Assembly: GCF_029893805.1 (NCBI RefSeq)
Contig: NZ_JARXYP010000002.1
Location: forward strand, 2,170,001-2,234,000
DNA: 64,000 nucleotides
From: Streptomyces sp. SAI-135
GTDB taxonomy: Bacteria > Actinomycetota > Actinomycetes > Streptomycetales > Streptomycetaceae
Direction of reading: 5' to 3'
Below the pieces are notes generated by a model. That model was not told where the DNA came from. It saw only the letters and a program-made list of their open reading frames with translations, and did no database searches. Below, piece after piece: positions 25,644 to 33,614 of this stretch. The translations under genes and the position numbers were made by a program. The first letter of the stretch is position 1. Each line of letters begins with the position of its first letter.

Positions 25644-26675
25644 GTGCGTACCGAACGAAACCCCACCCGTCTGGACCGGGTGTTCGCGAGGCTGGACCGT
25701 GAGCCGGAACGGCCGGCCCACCTCAGCGTGCCCCGGGCGAGCCGCCACCGGACCGTCCTCGTGTTCGCCGCCCTGGCCTTCTACGTGGCGATCGTCTGGC
25801 TGGTGGTGACCACCTCGTGGCTGGTCCGCCTCGACTGGCAGGTCATGTTCTTCCGGCCGTACCAGCAGTGGGCGTCCATCCACTGGTTCGTCGACTACTA
25901 CGTGGTTCTGGGCCAGCGCGGCCCGACCGCGGTGATGGTCGCGGCCTGGCTGGGCTGGCGTTGCTGGCGCCAGCACACCCTGCGCCCGCTGCTGACGCTG
26001 GGCACCTCACTGCTCCTGCTGAACATCACGGTCGGCGCCGCCAAGTACGGCATGGGACGGCTCGGACCGCACTACGCGACCGTCATCGGCTCCAACGAGA
26101 TGGGCCTGGGCGGCGATATATTTCCCAGCGGCCACACCGCCAACGCCGTCGTGACCTGGGGAATCCTGGCGTATCTGGCCTCCACCCCGAGAGCCCGCCG
26201 CTGGCTGTCCGCGGTCTCCGCGGTGACCTCGCTGGGCGTCGGCATGGCGACCGTCTACCTCGGTACGCACTGGCTGAGCGACGTCCTGCTGGGCTGGGTC
26301 GCGGGTCTGCTGATCCTGCTCGCGCTGCCCTGGTTCGAGCCGCTGATCGCCCGTACCGAGGACTACGCCTTCGACCTGCGCGACCGCTGGCGGGCCCGCG
26401 GCGGCGTCAAGGTCCCGGCCCCGGTCACTCCCGTCACGGCGCCCGCGCCCGCCCGCCTCAAGCCGCTCACGGCCCCGCAGAACGAGACGGCGGCCCGCGA
26501 GGCGACCGCTCCGGCGCGCGGCCCCAGGTCGCCCGTCCACCTGGCGCCGGGCCCGCACCTGTCACGCTCGGAGCGCACCCCGGTCACCCCGGCCGGCAGC
26601 CGCCGCCCGCCCCACCCGGACCGGATCGTGCGCGGTACGGCCTCCCCTGCCACCCGCCCGGTGACCGGCGGCTGA
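25644..26675 (+). CDS. PAP2-family membrane phosphatase
   Basis: 343 residues from GTG 25644. Acid phosphatase/undecaprenyl- or lipid-pyrophosphatase-like enzyme. The three PAP2 motifs are visible: KYGMGRLGP, FPSGHTANAV and YLGTHWLSDVLLG. Five to six membrane segments lie between residues 35 and 235. After ~245 comes a ~95-residue Pro/Ala/Arg-rich cytoplasmic tail (APVTPVTAPAPARLK), which is an unusual extension. TAACGT at 25631-25636 is 7 nt before the GTG and no Shine-Dalgarno is seen, again suggesting a leaderless start. The 248 bp before it contain no gene. Confidence 0.85.
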   Translation: MRTERNPTRLDRVFARLDREPERPAHLSVPRASRHRTVLVFAALAFYVAIVWLVVTTSWLVRLDWQVMFFRPYQQWASIHWFVDYYVVLGQRGPTAVMVAAWLGWRCWRQHTLRPLLTLGTSLLLLNITVGAAKYGMGRLGPHYATVIGSNEMGLGGDIFPSGHTANAVVTWGILAYLASTPRARRWLSAVSAVTSLGVGMATVYLGTHWLSDVLLGWVAGLLILLALPWFEPLIARTEDYAFDLRDRWRARGGVKVPAPVTPVTAPAPARLKPLTAPQNETAAREATAPARGPRSPVHLAPGPHLSRSERTPVTPAGSRRPPHPDRIVRGTASPATRPVTGG

Positions 26676-26720
26676 GCCACCGGCACGACAGCGGCCGGGC
26701 CGGTACGCACACCCCCCGGA

Positions 26721-26768
26721 CAAGACGTGGGCCCCGGATCCCGACAGGGATCCGGGGCCCACGTCTTG
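26721..26768. terminator. 22-bp bidirectional hairpin terminator
   Basis: Perfect inverted repeat of 22 bp per arm (starting CAAGACGTGGGCCCC) with a 4-nt loop, between the convergent PAP2 and I78-like genes. It abuts the stop codon of the latter. Confidence 0.88.
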
Positions 26769-26772
26769 CGCT

Positions 26773-26988
26773 TCAGCCCTTCCAGGCCCGCGCCACGCGG
26801 CCGTCCTTCACCTCGAAGTTCAGCCGGCCCGCGCGGTACTCCATCGTGATGATCGCCCCCGGCGGCAGCGACCGGACCGTCGACCAGCCGCGCTCGCGCG
26901 CGATCCGCTCGGCGGAGGCGGAGTCGAGGCCGACGTAGGTGTCCGGGCTGTCCTGGGGTTCGGCGGGCGGTGTCGGAATGGGTGCCAT
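26773..26988 (-). CDS. I78-type peptidase inhibitor-like small protein
   Basis: 71 residues. The C-terminal 50 residues (GLDSASAERIARERGWSTVR, LPPGAIITMEYRAGRLNFEV, then DGRVARAWKG) match the I78 (AFLEI elastase inhibitor-like) domain, with the conserved RxN pair in the GRLNF segment and the Trp near the end. No signal peptide is visible; the first 20 residues are Pro-rich. The mature fold is like small serine-protease inhibitors, so an intracellular guard against leaked proteases is conceivable in an organism with streptogrisins nearby, but no functional link is shown. The ATG at 26988 is followed by no alternative start. Confidence 0.7.
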   Translation of the reverse strand: MAPIPTPPAEPQDSPDTYVGLDSASAERIARERGWSTVRSLPPGAIITMEYRAGRLNFEVKDGRVARAWKG

Positions 26989-27353
26989 ACGGCCACGCTA
27001 GGCCCTGCCGCCGACCGCGGGAAGTCCGGATCCCGCCCACCCCCTGTCACGCTTCTGTCACAGGGTTCCGCCACCCGTTTCCCTCGCGCTCCGTCACACG
27101 GATGGGCGTTTCCCTAGCCCTTCCGCGGGTATTCGAACTGAATTTCCGCGTGTCGTGCGACTTCTCCGAAAGCCGCGTGAGAAGGCTTGTCCGAGAAGTG
27201 GTCCGAGCCCCTTTGCCCACCGATTCGGGACAGGGCCGAGCAGCTGACACCGCATAAGAAATACACGGTTCCGGCACAGAACCCCCTTACGCCCCCTGTC
27301 GCCGCGCACGAGGGCGCGAGCATCATGGCGTGAGCCGAGCGAAGGGGCGAGCG
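26989..27353. other. 365-bp divergent intergenic region before ctaD
   Basis: Contains the promoters of the I78-like gene (left) and ctaD (right). A moderately AT-rich pocket lies near 27250-27270 (GCATAAGAAATACACGG). No gene, RNA or clear palindrome is recognised. Confidence 0.5.
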
Positions 27354-29036
27354 ATGGGGACGCAGACCGTGCAGGCGACGGCACGACCCGTGCGGGCCAG
27401 GCGGCACGGGCGGCTGGTCGTGGACTGGCTGACCACCACCGACCACAAGAAGATCGGTCACCTCTATCTGATCACGTCGTTCGCGTTCTTCCTGATCGGC
27501 GGGGTCATGGCCCTGCTGATGCGCGCGGAACTGGCCCGGCCGGGGCTGCAGATCCTGGACAACCAGCAGTTCAACCAGTTGTTCACGATGCACGGCACGA
27601 TCATGCTGCTGCTGTTCGCCACCCCGAGCTTCGCGGGCTTCGCCAACGAGCTGATGCCGCTGCAGATCGGCGCCCCGGACGTGGCGTTCCCCCGGCTGAA
27701 CATGCTGTCGTACTGGTTCTTCCTGTTCGGCGGCCTGATCGTGATGGGTTCGCTGCTCGTGCCGTCCGGTCCGGCCGCCTTCGGCTGGTTCGCCTACGCG
27801 CCGCTGAACAACTCCGCGCACTCCCCCGGCGTCGGCCCCGACCTGTGGATCATGGGGCTCGCGCTGGCCGGCTTCGGCACGATCCTCGGCGCGGTCAACT
27901 TCATCACCACGATCATCGGGATGCGCGCGCCCGGCATGACCATGTTCCGGATGCCGATCTTCACCTGGAACACGCTGTTCACGTCGATCCTGATCCTGCT
28001 GGCGTTCCCGGTGCTGGCGGCCGCGCTGCTGGTCCTGGAGGCCGACCGGCGCTTCGGCTCCCAGGTCTTCGAGGCGGACAACGGCGGGGCGCTGCTGTGG
28101 CAGCACCTGTTCTGGTTCTTCGGGCACCCCGAGGTCTACATCATCGCGCTGCCGTTCTTCGGGATCATCACGGAGATCCTTCCGGTCTTCAGCCGCAAGC
28201 CGCTCTTCGGCTACCTGACGCTGGTCGGCGCGACGATGGCGATCACCGGTCTGTCCGTGGTGGTGTGGGCGCACCACATGTTCGTGACCGGCGCGGTGCT
28301 GCTGCCGTTCTTCGCCTTCATGACGTTCCTGATCGCCGTGCCCACGGGCGTGAAGTTCTTCAACTGGATCGGCACCATGATGAAGGGCTCGCTGTCCTTC
28401 GAGACGCCGATGCTGTGGGCGTGCGGCTTCCTGGTGACCTTCCTGTTCGGCGGTCTGACCGGGGTGATCCTGGCCTCGCCACCACTGGACTTCCATGTGT
28501 CGGACACCTACTTCGTCGTGGCGCACTTCCACTACGTCGTGTTCGGCACGGTCGTCTTCGCGATCTTCGGCGGGCTGTACTTCTGGTGGCCGAAGTTCAC
28601 CGGGAAGATGCTCGACGAACGGCTCGGCAAGATCCAGTTCTGGACGCTGTTCGTCGGCTTCCACACCACGTTCCTGGTCCAGCACTGGCTGGGCGCCGAG
28701 GGCATGCCCCGCCGGTACGCCGACTACCTGGCGGCGGACGGCTTCACGGCCCTGAACACCCTCTCGACGATCGGCGCGTTCCTGCTCGGCGCCTCGACGC
28801 TGCCGTTCCTCTACAACGTCTGGAAGACCGCCAAGTACGGCGTGCGGGTGGAGACCGACGACCCCTGGGGCTTCGGCCGCTCCCTGGAGTGGGCGACCTC
28901 CTGTCCGCCGCCGCGGCACAACTTCACGACCCTGCCCCGGATCCGCTCCGAGTCCCCGGCGTTCGACCTCCACCATCCCGAGTACGCGGCGCTGACGTCG
29001 CAGCCCGAGCCGCAGAGCGAGCAAGCGAACGAGTGA
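27354..29036 (+). CDS. ctaD: cytochrome c oxidase subunit I (aa3-type), orphan copy
   Basis: 560 residues. ATG 27354 is preferred over GTG 27330 because GAAGGGG lies 8 nt upstream of it. Twelve membrane helices. Metal ligands are present: His80 (FTMHGTIM) and His393 for heme a, His391 (VAHFHYV) for heme a3, and CuB ligands His258 (GHPEVY, with cross-link Tyr262), His307 and His308 (WAHHMF). The C-terminus ends [13 protein letters not shown], typical of actinobacterial CtaD. No ctaC, ctaE, ctaF or qcr genes are nearby, so it is a stand-alone copy, likely second to the main qcr-cta cluster. Its last 113 bp overlap the regulator gene on the other strand. Confidence 0.9.
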   Translation: MGTQTVQATARPVRARRHGRLVVDWLTTTDHKKIGHLYLITSFAFFLIGGVMALLMRAELARPGLQILDNQQFNQLFTMHGTIMLLLFATPSFAGFANELMPLQIGAPDVAFPRLNMLSYWFFLFGGLIVMGSLLVPSGPAAFGWFAYAPLNNSAHSPGVGPDLWIMGLALAGFGTILGAVNFITTIIGMRAPGMTMFRMPIFTWNTLFTSILILLAFPVLAAALLVLEADRRFGSQVFEADNGGALLWQHLFWFFGHPEVYIIALPFFGIITEILPVFSRKPLFGYLTLVGATMAITGLSVVVWAHHMFVTGAVLLPFFAFMTFLIAVPTGVKFFNWIGTMMKGSLSFETPMLWACGFLVTFLFGGLTGVILASPPLDFHVSDTYFVVAHFHYVVFGTVVFAIFGGLYFWWPKFTGKMLDERLGKIQFWTLFVGFHTTFLVQHWLGAEGMPRRYADYLAADGFTALNTLSTIGAFLLGASTLPFLYNVWKTAKYGVRVETDDPWGFGRSLEWATSCPPPRHNFTTLPRIRSESPAFDLHHPEYAALTSQPEPQSEQANE

Positions 29037-29976
29037 GCCGGTCGTGAGCCGTCCTGATGGCCTCGGTCAGATCGGCCGGCTCCAGCACCTCGAAGTCGAA
29101 GCCCGTCATCATCACGTGGATCACCATCACCTCCAGGCTCGACGCCCCGGTGCGCAGGATGCAGCTGTCGGGACCCTCCGCCTCCAGCACCCCGGCGCTC
29201 GGTGAGATCCGCTCGGCGGCCCGCTCCTTGGGCACCAGCAGCCGCACGACCGCGTGCGAGGCGTACGCGCGCGTGGAGACGCCTCGCGAGACGTAGGCGG
29301 CGAGGTCCTCGGCGGGCGGGGTGCGCGGCGCGAACCGGGGGCCGTGCGGCGGCTTCGGGGTGATCCGGTCGACGCGGAAGGTCCGCCAGTCGTCCCGGTC
29401 GAGGTCCCAGGCGACCAGGTACCAGCGCCGCTCGCTGCACACCAGGCGGTGCGGTTCGACGGTACGGCGGCTGGCGGTGCCGCCGTGGTCGTTGTACTCG
29501 AAGCGGAGCCGCTCGGCGTCCCGGCAGAGGTTGGCGAGCTCGGTGAGGACGCCCGGGTCGACCGCGGAGGGCTGGGGGTCGCGCAGCATCGGCACGGTGA
29601 AGGCGTTCAGGGCGCCCACCCGGCGGCGCAGCCGGCCCGGCAGGACCTGCTCCAGCTTGGCGAGGGCCCGCACCGAGGTCTCGCCGATGCCCTCGATGCC
29701 CTGCCCCGCGGCCGTGCGCAGCCCGACGGCGACCGCCACGGCCTCGTCGTCGTCCAGGAGCAGCGGGGGCAGTTCGGCGCCCGCGCCCAGCTGGTATCCG
29801 CCGCCGGTGCCGGGGCTGGCGTTGACGGGGTAGCCCAGCTCGCGCAGCCGGTCCACGTCCCGGCGCACGGTGCGCGGGGTGACGCCGAGGCGGTCGGCGA
29901 GGGCGGCGCCGGACCATTCACGGTGGGCCTGCAGGAGCGAGAGCAGGCGCAGGAGTCGTGCCGAGGTCTCCAACAT
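28924..29976 (-). CDS. HTH/WYL-domain transcriptional regulator
   Basis: 350 residues. N-terminal winged [43 protein letters not shown], with [19 protein letters not shown]. The WYL domain follows from about residue 145 ([29 protein letters not shown]), and a WCX-like C-terminal part ends near 310. The last 35 residues ([20 protein letters not shown]) are low-complexity and lie antisense to the 3' end of ctaD, which suggests loss of an earlier stop codon. The gene is divergent from the epoxide hydrolase across a 62-bp gap with a perfect palindrome, so it likely controls that gene and itself. The ligand is unknown. Confidence 0.85.
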   Translation of the reverse strand: MLETSARLLRLLSLLQAHREWSGAALADRLGVTPRTVRRDVDRLRELGYPVNASPGTGGGYQLGAGAELPPLLLDDDEAVAVAVGLRTAAGQGIEGIGETSVRALAKLEQVLPGRLRRRVGALNAFTVPMLRDPQPSAVDPGVLTELANLCRDAERLRFEYNDHGGTASRRTVEPHRLVCSERRWYLVAWDLDRDDWRTFRVDRITPKPPHGPRFAPRTPPAEDLAAYVSRGVSTRAYASHAVVRLLVPKERAAERISPSAGVLEAEGPDSCILRTGASSLEVMVIHVMMTGFDFEVLEPADLTEAIRTAHDRLTRSLARSAARAATSAPRTRDGGGRTPGTRSGSGAGS

Positions 29977-29995
29977 GACGCCGAGTCTGCCAGCC

Positions 29996-30020
29996 CTTGC
30001 GGACAGCAGCTGTCCGCAAG
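29996..30020. promoter_or_regulatory. perfect palindromic operator between regulator and epoxide hydrolase
   Basis: Arms CTTGCGGACAG and CTGTCCGCAAG separated by 3 bp, 25 bp in all, in the middle of the 62-bp divergent gap. The size and symmetry fit a dimeric winged-HTH repressor; the WYL regulator is the obvious candidate. Confidence 0.75.
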
Positions 30021-30038
30021 CCTTCCTACCTTGGGCTC

Positions 30039-31193
30039 ATGGCAGACAACAGCGCGACCGCAGAGAACCGTGAGATCCGTCCCTTCCGGATCGAGATCCC
30101 GCAGGCGCAGCTCGACGACCTGCACACCCGCCTCGACCTCGCCCGCTGGCCCGACGAACTCCCGGACGCCGGCTGGGAGTACGGCGCCTCCCTGCCGTAC
30201 CTCCGCGATCTCGCCGCGTACTGGCGGGGCGCCTACGACTGGCGCAAGCACGAGGCCGCCCTGAACGAACTCCCGCAGTTCGTCACCGGGATCGACGGCG
30301 CCCAGGTGCACTTCCTGCACATCCGCTCCGCCCGGCCGGACGCCCTGCCGCTGATCCTGACGCACGGCTGGCCGGGGTCGGTCGTGGAGTTCCTCGGCGT
30401 GATCGGCTCGCTGAGCGAGGACTTCCATCTGGTGATCCCGTCCATCCCGGGCTTCGGGTTCTCCGGCCCCACCCGAGAGAAGGGCTGGAACGTCAACCGG
30501 GTGGCCCGCGCCTGGGCGGAGCTGATGCGCAGGCTCGGCTACGAGCGCTACGGCGCCCAGGGCGGCGACATGGGCGCGCTGATCTCCCCCGCGCTCGCCC
30601 GGATCGCCCCCGAGTCCGTCGTCGGCGTCCATGTGAACGCCGCCTCGGTCGGGTTCATCCCGCTCGGCCCGGTCGACGAGGAGGCCCGCGAGGGACTGAC
30701 CGACCGCGAGCTCAGGAGCCTCGCGAGCATCGCCGACTTCACCACGGACGGCTTCGGCTACAACGCCCTCCAGTCGACCCGCCCGCAGACCCTCTCCTAC
30801 GGCCTCACCGACTCCCCGGTCGGCCAACTGGCCTGGATCATGGAGAAGTTCCAGGCGTGGACGCACTCCTCGGCCGCACTGCCGGAGGACGCGATCGACC
30901 GGGACACCCTCCTGACGAACGTGATGCTGTACTGGCTGACCGGCACGGCCGGTTCCGCGGCCCGCATGTACTACGAGAACAGCCATGTGCCGGACTGGTT
31001 CCCGACGTCGAGCTCCGGCGTGCCGACCGCGGTGGCCAACTTCGGCGAGGACGTGGCGATCCGCCGCTGGGCCGAGCAGGCCAACACCGTCGTCCGCTGG
31101 ACGGAGTTCGACCGCGGCGGCCACTTCGCGGCCCTGGAGGCACCCGAGCTGCTGGCCGGCGACGTCAGGGAGTTCTTCGGCCCCCTGCGGTGA
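30039..31193 (+). CDS. epoxide hydrolase (EHN domain plus alpha/beta hydrolase)
   Basis: 384 residues from ATG 30039. N-terminal epoxide hydrolase domain (PFRIEIPQAQLDDLHTRLDL, then ARWPDELPDAGWEYG). The hydrolase core shows the oxyanion motif HGWPGS, FGFSGPT, nucleophile Asp177 in AQGGDMGAL, and the catalytic His in FDRGGHFAALEAPELLA. It opens epoxides to diols by covalent catalysis and is probably cytoplasmic. Eukaryotic microsomal-type enzymes share this architecture. The short promoter region is shared with the WYL regulator. Ends 11 bp before the convergent Liv binding-protein gene. Confidence 0.9.
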   Translation: MADNSATAENREIRPFRIEIPQAQLDDLHTRLDLARWPDELPDAGWEYGASLPYLRDLAAYWRGAYDWRKHEAALNELPQFVTGIDGAQVHFLHIRSARPDALPLILTHGWPGSVVEFLGVIGSLSEDFHLVIPSIPGFGFSGPTREKGWNVNRVARAWAELMRRLGYERYGAQGGDMGALISPALARIAPESVVGVHVNAASVGFIPLGPVDEEAREGLTDRELRSLASIADFTTDGFGYNALQSTRPQTLSYGLTDSPVGQLAWIMEKFQAWTHSSAALPEDAIDRDTLLTNVMLYWLTGTAGSAARMYYENSHVPDWFPTSSSGVPTAVANFGEDVAIRRWAEQANTVVRWTEFDRGGHFAALEAPELLAGDVREFFGPLR

Positions 31194-31204
31194 CGGGCGG
31201 GAAC

Positions 31205-32497
31205 TCACTGCCGGTAGGGCAGTTGCGGGACGTCGAAGCAGGTGCGGTTCATGTCGCCCTGGGAGACCCAGCCGCGGCCGTCCTGCCAGCGGGCCACCGA
31301 GAGGCAGGTCCTGCGGGATCCCGGCGGGTCGGCCAGGTGCTCGAAACGGACGGGGACGAGCAGACCGTGAGCGGTGTAGTCCTGGCTGCGGTTCATGAAG
31401 GCGTCGACGCACGCGCGCGTGACGCCCTGCGGGGCACAGGACTTCGCCGCGTCCGTGAACCACATCGCGGCCGCCCAGCCCTCCAGCTGCCACTGGGAAT
31501 GCGTCTTGAGACCCTTGGTGGCGTCCCTGAACTCGCGCACGGCCGCGTTGCCGACGTCCTCGAAGTTCCGGCTGGATCCGGTGGCCCACAGGGCGTTGCG
31601 GCAGCGCGGGGCGTCCCGGTAGTCGTCGGGGACGGTGGACGTCCAGTTCTGCACGTTGGTGACCTTGGCGGTGACCTCGACGCCGGCCGCGTCCATCGCC
31701 TCGCACAGTTGGGCGTTGCCATGGCTGTCGACGGCGTCGAAGACCAGGTCGGCGCCCTGCTCCTTCAGGTCGGCCGCCACGGCGCGGAAGTTGGGCAGCG
31801 CGAAGTCGACCTGCTCGGTGACGACCTGGTAGCCCTCGGCCCTCAGCCCCTGCTCGACCAGCCGGGCGTAGGCGGCGGACGCGGCCTGGTTGTAGGAGAC
31901 GACGGCCGCCGTACGGGCCCCGTGCTCGCGCTTGAAGTAGCGGTAGACCTCGGTGCCGCCGTACTGCTTGCCGTCCCAGCCGGTCGTGCCGTCGCGGGGT
32001 GCGAGGCTGCCGTAGATGCCGTAGAGGTGCGGCCAGGTGTCGTAGGCGGCGCCGATGGGCTGGCCGCCGATGTCGGGCACGCGCGCGCGGGAGACACGGG
32101 AGGCGCCCGCGTAGTCGAGGGCGGTGGTGGCGACCAGGGCGACCACCTTGTCCTCGTCGATCAGCCGGTGCACGCAGGTGTTGTTGCCGACCCCGCTGCC
32201 GCCGTCGTCGCACTCGCGCACCTCGACACGGCGGCCGCCGAGCCCTCCGCGGGCGTTGAGCCGTTCGAAGTAGGCCCTGGCGCCGTCGCGGGGGCCGGTG
32301 AAGGCGCTGCCGCCGACCGGGCTGGTGGCACTGGTGACGATGCCTACGCGGATCGGGGTGCTCTCCTGGGCGGGGGTCGTCCGCTCCCGGTGCTCGAAGT
32401 CGCTCTCCGGCAGCCTGCTGCCGCACGCCGTGCCCGTCGTGAGCAGCAGGACCGCGAGGGCGGCCTCAGCAGCCCGGAAGCGCCGACGCCGTGGCAT
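31205..32497 (-). CDS. branched-chain amino acid-type ABC substrate-binding lipoprotein
   Basis: 430 residues. N-terminal signal RRRRFRAAEAALAVLLLTTG with lipobox GTAC (Cys25). The Peripla_BP_6 (LivJ/LivK-like) domain shows PIRVGIVTSATSPVGG, GARAYFERLNARGGLGGRRV, ECDDGGSG and VVSYNQAASAAYARLVEQGL. It contains eight Cys after the lipid Cys, some perhaps in disulfides. The ATG at 32497 is needed to keep the signal peptide, so the gene overlaps the preceding lipoprotein gene by 32 bp. It is divergent from the livHMG/livF operon and is the likely receptor. The ligand may be an amino acid, amide or other small molecule. Confidence 0.85.
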   Translation of the reverse strand: MPRRRRFRAAEAALAVLLLTTGTACGSRLPESDFEHRERTTPAQESTPIRVGIVTSATSPVGGSAFTGPRDGARAYFERLNARGGLGGRRVEVRECDDGGSGVGNNTCVHRLIDEDKVVALVATTALDYAGASRVSRARVPDIGGQPIGAAYDTWPHLYGIYGSLAPRDGTTGWDGKQYGGTEVYRYFKREHGARTAAVVSYNQAASAAYARLVEQGLRAEGYQVVTEQVDFALPNFRAVAADLKEQGADLVFDAVDSHGNAQLCEAMDAAGVEVTAKVTNVQNWTSTVPDDYRDAPRCRNALWATGSSRNFEDVGNAAVREFRDATKGLKTHSQWQLEGWAAAMWFTDAAKSCAPQGVTRACVDAFMNRSQDYTAHGLLVPVRFEHLADPPGSRRTCLSVARWQDGRGWVSQGDMNRTCFDVPQLPYRQ

Positions 32498-33014
32498 TGC
32501 CGCTCAACTGGACCAGCGCGCACAGCGTGTTGACCGACACCTTCCAGGTGCCGTCCTCCTCGACTGCCGTACCCGAGGCGTCCGGCAGGGCGGTGGCGCC
32601 GTTCAGCATCAGGGTGTACTTCACGTCGGCCGCGGTCGGCTCGGTGAACACGACCTCGGTGACCTGGGCCCGCACCTGTCCGCCGCGCTGGTCGCCGCTG
32701 AAGGCCTGGAGCACCGGACCCATCCGGTCGCCGTTCTCCAGGACGGCCTGCTTGTCCCTGGTGGCGGTCCTCGGGTCGAAGAACTTCTCCCAGTTCGCCT
32801 TGATCTCCCGCCGGGCGGCCGCCGCGTCGGCGGGTCCGCTCGGCGACGGCGCCGCGGAGGGCGTGCTCCGCGCCACGGAGGGCGTCGGCGGCGGGCTCTC
32901 GCTGCCGCCGCCGCTGTCGTCGCTGCACGCCGTGAGGGCCACGGCGAGGGCGAAGCCCAGCGCCACCAGCCCCCGGCTGCCGTTCCCCCACGTGCGGTCG
33001 CTCCCGAGAACCAT
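32466..33014 (-). CDS. small lipoprotein, MTB12-like fold candidate
   Basis: 182 residues from ATG 33014; a longer reading upstream lacks a signal-like structure. Signal peptide with lipobox ALTAC, then a Ser/Pro/Thr-rich spacer of about 45 residues (PPPTPSVARSTPSAAPSPS). The folded part is ~110 residues: AAARREIKANWEKFFDP, DKQAVLENGDRMGPVLQAF, TEVVFTEPTAADVKYTLMLN and EEDGTWKVSVNTLCALVQLS. This matches actinobacterial low-molecular-weight antigen MTB12-like proteins of NTF2-like shape. Surface-exposed and overlapping the Liv binding-protein gene, it may be an accessory binding component. Function unknown. Confidence 0.75.
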   Translation of the reverse strand: MVLGSDRTWGNGSRGLVALGFALAVALTACSDDSGGGSESPPPTPSVARSTPSAAPSPSGPADAAAARREIKANWEKFFDPRTATRDKQAVLENGDRMGPVLQAFSGDQRGGQVRAQVTEVVFTEPTAADVKYTLMLNGATALPDASGTAVEEDGTWKVSVNTLCALVQLSGNATASALPGC

Positions 33015-33137
33015 CTGGCTCACCACCGGGTGTCGGTCCGGGCCACGTGCGCCCGGTGCTTTCAGGGTCAGCTTCAAGAAGGCATAGTGCAAGCGATTGG
33101 CTTACATGGACAGGCATGCGACATGTGGGAGCCAGAG

Positions 33138-33614
33138 ATGCGGACAGCCCGACTGCGGACCGTGCACCCCGTCCTGTGGGCCGGCTGGGCCGCGCTCGCC
33201 GCGGGCGCGGTGCTGTGCGTCCTCGGCTGGTACGGCGTCTCGGGCGAGCGTTACGCCGAGCGGCAGCTGCCCTACCTCGCCTCCTGCACGGTGCCCGGCG
33301 CCGCGCTGATCGTCGCCGGGGCGGTGCTCCTCACCCACGGCCGGGGCGCGCTCGCCGCCGCGCGCGTGGAGGAGCTGTACGGCCTCCTGGTCGCCGCGGA
33401 GCCCGCCGGGGCCGAGGAGTCCGGGACGGCGGCCCACGCTCCCCTGGCGGTCAGCGGGGACCTGCTGATGGTGCCCGGCGGCACCCTGTGGCACCGCGCG
33501 GACTGCCCGCTGGTCGCCGGCAAGGCGGAGGCGATCCCCGTGGACGCCAAGCTGCTGGCGAGCGGTGAGCTGGGCCCCTGCCCGATCTGCGAGCCGGTCG
33601 AGGAGACCGACTGA
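33138..33614 (+). CDS. two-helix membrane protein with Cys-rich C-terminal motif
   Basis: 158 residues from ATG 33138, which has GGGAG 6 nt upstream; an ATG at 33123 is an alternative. Two membrane segments (VLWAGWAALAAGAVLCVLGW, then PGAALIVAGAVLL), then a short helical linker and a C-terminal zinc-ribbon-like pattern: WHRADCPLVAGK ... GPCPICEP. The HxxxC...CxxC arrangement could bind zinc. Its TGA overlaps the ATG of the livHMG fusion by one base, so it is the first gene of that operon. Similar proteins near Liv systems are known to me only as hypothetical. An accessory or regulatory subunit of the transporter is plausible. Confidence 0.7.
   Translation: MRTARLRTVHPVLWAGWAALAAGAVLCVLGWYGVSGERYAERQLPYLASCTVPGAALIVAGAVLLTHGRGALAAARVEELYGLLVAAEPAGAEESGTAAHAPLAVSGDLLMVPGGTLWHRADCPLVAGKAEAIPVDAKLLASGELGPCPICEPVEETD

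Noticed and set aside
27114..29024. Long open frame antisense to ctaD
   Set aside because: Glu/Arg/Gln-rich shadow of the cytochrome oxidase gene with no recognisable domain.
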